Shown piece by piece: positions 6,805 to 8,162 of a DNA stretch of 8,162 nucleotides. Positions within the stretch are counted from its first letter, which is position 1. Every line of letters begins with the position of its first letter. Origin of the DNA: Opitutaceae bacterium (GTDB lineage Bacteria; Verrucomicrobiota; Verrucomicrobiia; Opitutales; Opitutaceae); NCBI GenBank assembly GCA_003168315.1, contig PMSP01000101.1, positions 1-8,162 on the forward strand, written 5' to 3'. The notes below the pieces were generated by a model. The model was not told where the DNA came from and searched no databases. It worked only from the letters and a program-made list of their open reading frames with translations. A program made the translations under genes and the position numbers.

Positions 6805-7500
6805 ATGGCCGACGAGACCAAGATCGCCATGCGCTGCGACAAGCTGCACCGCTACCTCGGGAAGGACGAGGGCCGGGTCCACGTGCTGAAGGGCGTGTCG
6901 TTCGAGGCCCAGGCGGGCAATGTCTACGCGATCGTCGGCCCCTCCGGCTGCGGGAAGTCGACACTCCTCTACCTCCTCGGCCTCCTGGACCAGCCGGACG
7001 GGGGCGAGATCTGGATAAACGGCCGCCTCATGTCGAACAGCGTGGACGCCGTCCGGACGGCGGCCCGCGGCGAGCACATCGGCTTCGTCTTCCAGTTTCA
7101 CTTCCTCATGCTCGAGTTCACGGCCCTGGAGAACGTCATGATGCCGATGCGCAAGCTCGGGCGCCTGACCCCGGAGCAGATGCAGGAGCGCGCGACGAGG
7201 CTCCTCGCCTCGGTCGGCCTGTCCGACAAGACCCACCGGCTGGGGACGCACCTCTCCGGCGGCGAGCAGCAGCGGGTCGCCGTCGCCCGCGCCCTCGCGA
7301 ACCAGCCGACCATCATCCTGGCGGACGAGCCGACCGGCAACGTCGATCCGACCCTGGGGCGGCGATTATTGCGGTTGTTCATCGAGTTGAACAAGTCCGG
7401 CACCGCGGTGATCATCGCGACCCACGACATCACGCTGATGGACCAGTATGAGGCGCGGCGGCTGGTGCTGCATCAGGGACGGCTGCATATCTATGAGTAG
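6805..7500 (+). CDS. ABC transporter ATPase: LolD/MacB-like N-terminus joined to an FtsE C-terminus (chimeric ORF)
   Basis: A 231-residue ABC ATPase with all motifs in order: Walker A GPSGCGKST at 45-53, Q-loop Gln at 97, signature LSGGEQQRVAVARAL at 150-164, Walker B IILADE at 170-175, and switch His at 207 (THD). Residues 1 to about 172 are LolD/MacB-like, notably FQFHFLMLEFTALENVMMP at 96-114, and belong with the permease 10 bp upstream. From about residue 179 the sequence becomes FtsE-like: GNVDPTLGRRLLRLF, IATHDITLMDQ and RRLVLHQGRLHIYE, as in alphaproteobacterial FtsE. The DNA changes too: TTA and TTG leucine codons appear at once at 7366-7377 after being rare upstream. The frame stays intact because the swap falls in a motif both families share. 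The start ATG is preceded by AGGGCG about 10 bases upstream. The hybrid is probably an assembly or library artefact; a true recombinant is less likely. The native 3' end of the exporter ATPase is then missing. Confidence 0.88.
   Translation: MADETKIAMRCDKLHRYLGKDEGRVHVLKGVSFEAQAGNVYAIVGPSGCGKSTLLYLLGLLDQPDGGEIWINGRLMSNSVDAVRTAARGEHIGFVFQFHFLMLEFTALENVMMPMRKLGRLTPEQMQERATRLLASVGLSDKTHRLGTHLSGGEQQRVAVARALANQPTIILADEPTGNVDPTLGRRLLRLFIELNKSGTAVIIATHDITLMDQYEARRLVLHQGRLHIYE
7318..7363. other. Junction between two unrelated genomes inside the Walker B region
   Basis: The left side fits the exporter operon's LolD-like ATPase up to IILADEPTG; the right side fits FtsE from GNVDP onward. The precise crossover cannot be placed inside the shared ADEPTGN(V/L)D codons at 7321-7347. 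Everything before it shares one codon style; everything after is a syntenic ftsE-ftsX pair with another. Confidence 0.8.
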
Positions 7501-8162
7501 AATAGACGACGAGCACGGCCCGTTGATGGATCTCGGACACGAGCGTCCGCAGGTGCCGGCGCGCGCGCGCAACCTGTCGCCGATCGTGCCGCGTGCCTCG
7601 ATCTCCGGCCGCGCGCTGGTCGCCGTCGTCGCCATCATGACGTTCCTCGCCTCGATCACCACCGGCGCGGTGCTGCTGGTGAGCGCCTCGGCGGCGGAGT
7701 GGCAGTCCGAGGTCGCGAGCGAAATCACCATTCAGGTGACCCCCACGGCCGGGCGCGATATCGACCGCGATGCGGCCGCGGTCACCGAGGCGATGCGCGG
7801 GCAGCCCGGCATCGTCGAGATCAAGCCTTTTACCAAGGAGGAATCCGCCAAGCTGCTGGAGCCGTGGCTCGGTAGCGGGCTTTCATTCGACGACCTGCCG
7901 GTGCCGCGCGTCATTGTCGCGCGGGTCCAGCCGGGCACCGCGCTCGATCTGGCGGCGCTGCGCGCCAGGGTGACGCAGGTGGCACCGTCGGCAAGCGTCG
8001 ACGATCACCGCGCCTGGATCGAGCGGATGCGGTCGATGACCGGCGCTACCGTGTTCGCCGGCGTCGGCATCCTCATCCTGGTGATTATTGCGACCATCAT
8101 TTCGGTATCGTTCGCCACCCGCGGCGCGATGGCGGCCAATCGCCCGATCGTCGAGGTCCTGC
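7493..8162 (+). CDS. ftsX: Cell division protein FtsX, N-terminal 223 residues (runs off the window)
   Basis: Open from ATG 7493 to the right edge. The layout is that of FtsX: cytoplasmic N-terminal region (residues 1-40, with IVPRASISGRAL just before the membrane), membrane helix 41-64, extracytoplasmic domain about 66-182 (EITIQVTP, FTKEESAKLLEPWLG, LPVPRVIV, DDHRAWIERM), membrane helix 184-206, then the conserved SFATRGAMAANRPIVEVL. These stretches match the alphaproteobacterial, especially Rhizobiales, form of the protein. FtsX pairs with FtsE in the divisome and couples ATP hydrolysis to periplasmic cell-wall hydrolysis; in this lineage the activated partner is less well defined. The start overlaps the ftsE stop by 8 bp, as expected for ftsEX. 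The last two membrane helices are beyond the window. It is not part of the exporter operon to its left. Confidence 0.92.
   Translation, partial: MSRIDDEHGPLMDLGHERPQVPARARNLSPIVPRASISGRALVAVVAIMTFLASITTGAVLLVSASAAEWQSEVASEITIQVTPTAGRDIDRDAAAVTEAMRGQPGIVEIKPFTKEESAKLLEPWLGSGLSFDDLPVPRVIVARVQPGTALDLAALRARVTQVAPSASVDDHRAWIERMRSMTGATVFAGVGILILVIIATIISVSFATRGAMAANRPIVEVL

Noticed and set aside
4329..6842. An 837-codon minus-strand ORF antisense to the adaptor and permease genes
   Set aside because: Composition is dominated by R, L, D, V, H and P with no recognisable domain; it mirrors the strong third-position GC bias of the well-supported plus-strand genes.
6805..7500. Calling the whole ATPase gene ftsE, or lolD
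   Set aside because: Neither name fits the full ORF: the first three quarters match the exporter ATPase and only the last quarter is FtsE.
6805..8162. A novel operon joining a TolC exporter to the FtsEX division complex
   Set aside because: The link rests solely on the hybrid ORF, which has an abrupt codon-use and family switch at a conserved motif; a false join explains it more simply.

Overview
The window holds two genomes' worth of signal. Positions 1 to about 7320 form one coherent block of GC-rich DNA (strong preference for C or G at third codon positions) from a Gram-negative, diderm bacterium: it encodes a TolC-type outer-membrane channel, a periplasmic adaptor and an ABC transporter. 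The exact phylum cannot be read with certainty. The TolC and permease style makes an environmental lineage such as Verrucomicrobia (Opitutae-like) a reasonable but weak guess. From about 7363 to the end the DNA reads as the 3' end of ftsE followed by ftsX of an alphaproteobacterium, most like Rhizobiales/Bradyrhizobium relatives. The two parts meet inside an ABC ATPase gene, at the conserved Walker B region.

Left part (1-2896, all on the minus strand, transcribed right to left): a class I SAM-dependent methyltransferase (2141-2896); a small VapB-type antitoxin gene (1840-2046) without a full VapC partner, but followed by an 18-codon ORF that looks like the start of a PIN-domain toxin; a fused methyltransferase/family 2 glycosyltransferase (351-1784); and the N-terminal 100 residues of a Gfo/Idh/MocA sugar oxidoreductase running off the left edge. 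Apart from the antitoxin these look like surface polysaccharide or glycolipid biosynthesis genes. Gaps between them are 94, 55 and 49 bp, so one operon is possible.

Right part (3032-7500, plus strand): a tight tolC - membrane fusion protein - ABC permease - ABC ATPase operon, with gene junctions of -11, +9 and +10 bp. Together the products would form a tripartite exporter of the MacAB-TolC/DevBCA kind, with permease and ATPase on separate chains and Lol-like sequence character. The two arms diverge from a 135-bp intergenic region (2897-3031) that contains a 17-bp near-perfect palindrome. A plausible but unproven reading is that the minus-strand genes modify a sugar or glycolipid and the plus-strand pump exports a related envelope component.

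Far right (7493-8162): ftsX, cut by the window edge, overlapping the ftsE stop by 8 bp. The most important caution for users is that the ATPase ORF 6805-7500 should not be taken as a natural gene until the junction is verified. No tRNA, rRNA, CRISPR array or insertion sequence is visible, and no stretch over 300 bp lacks a gene.
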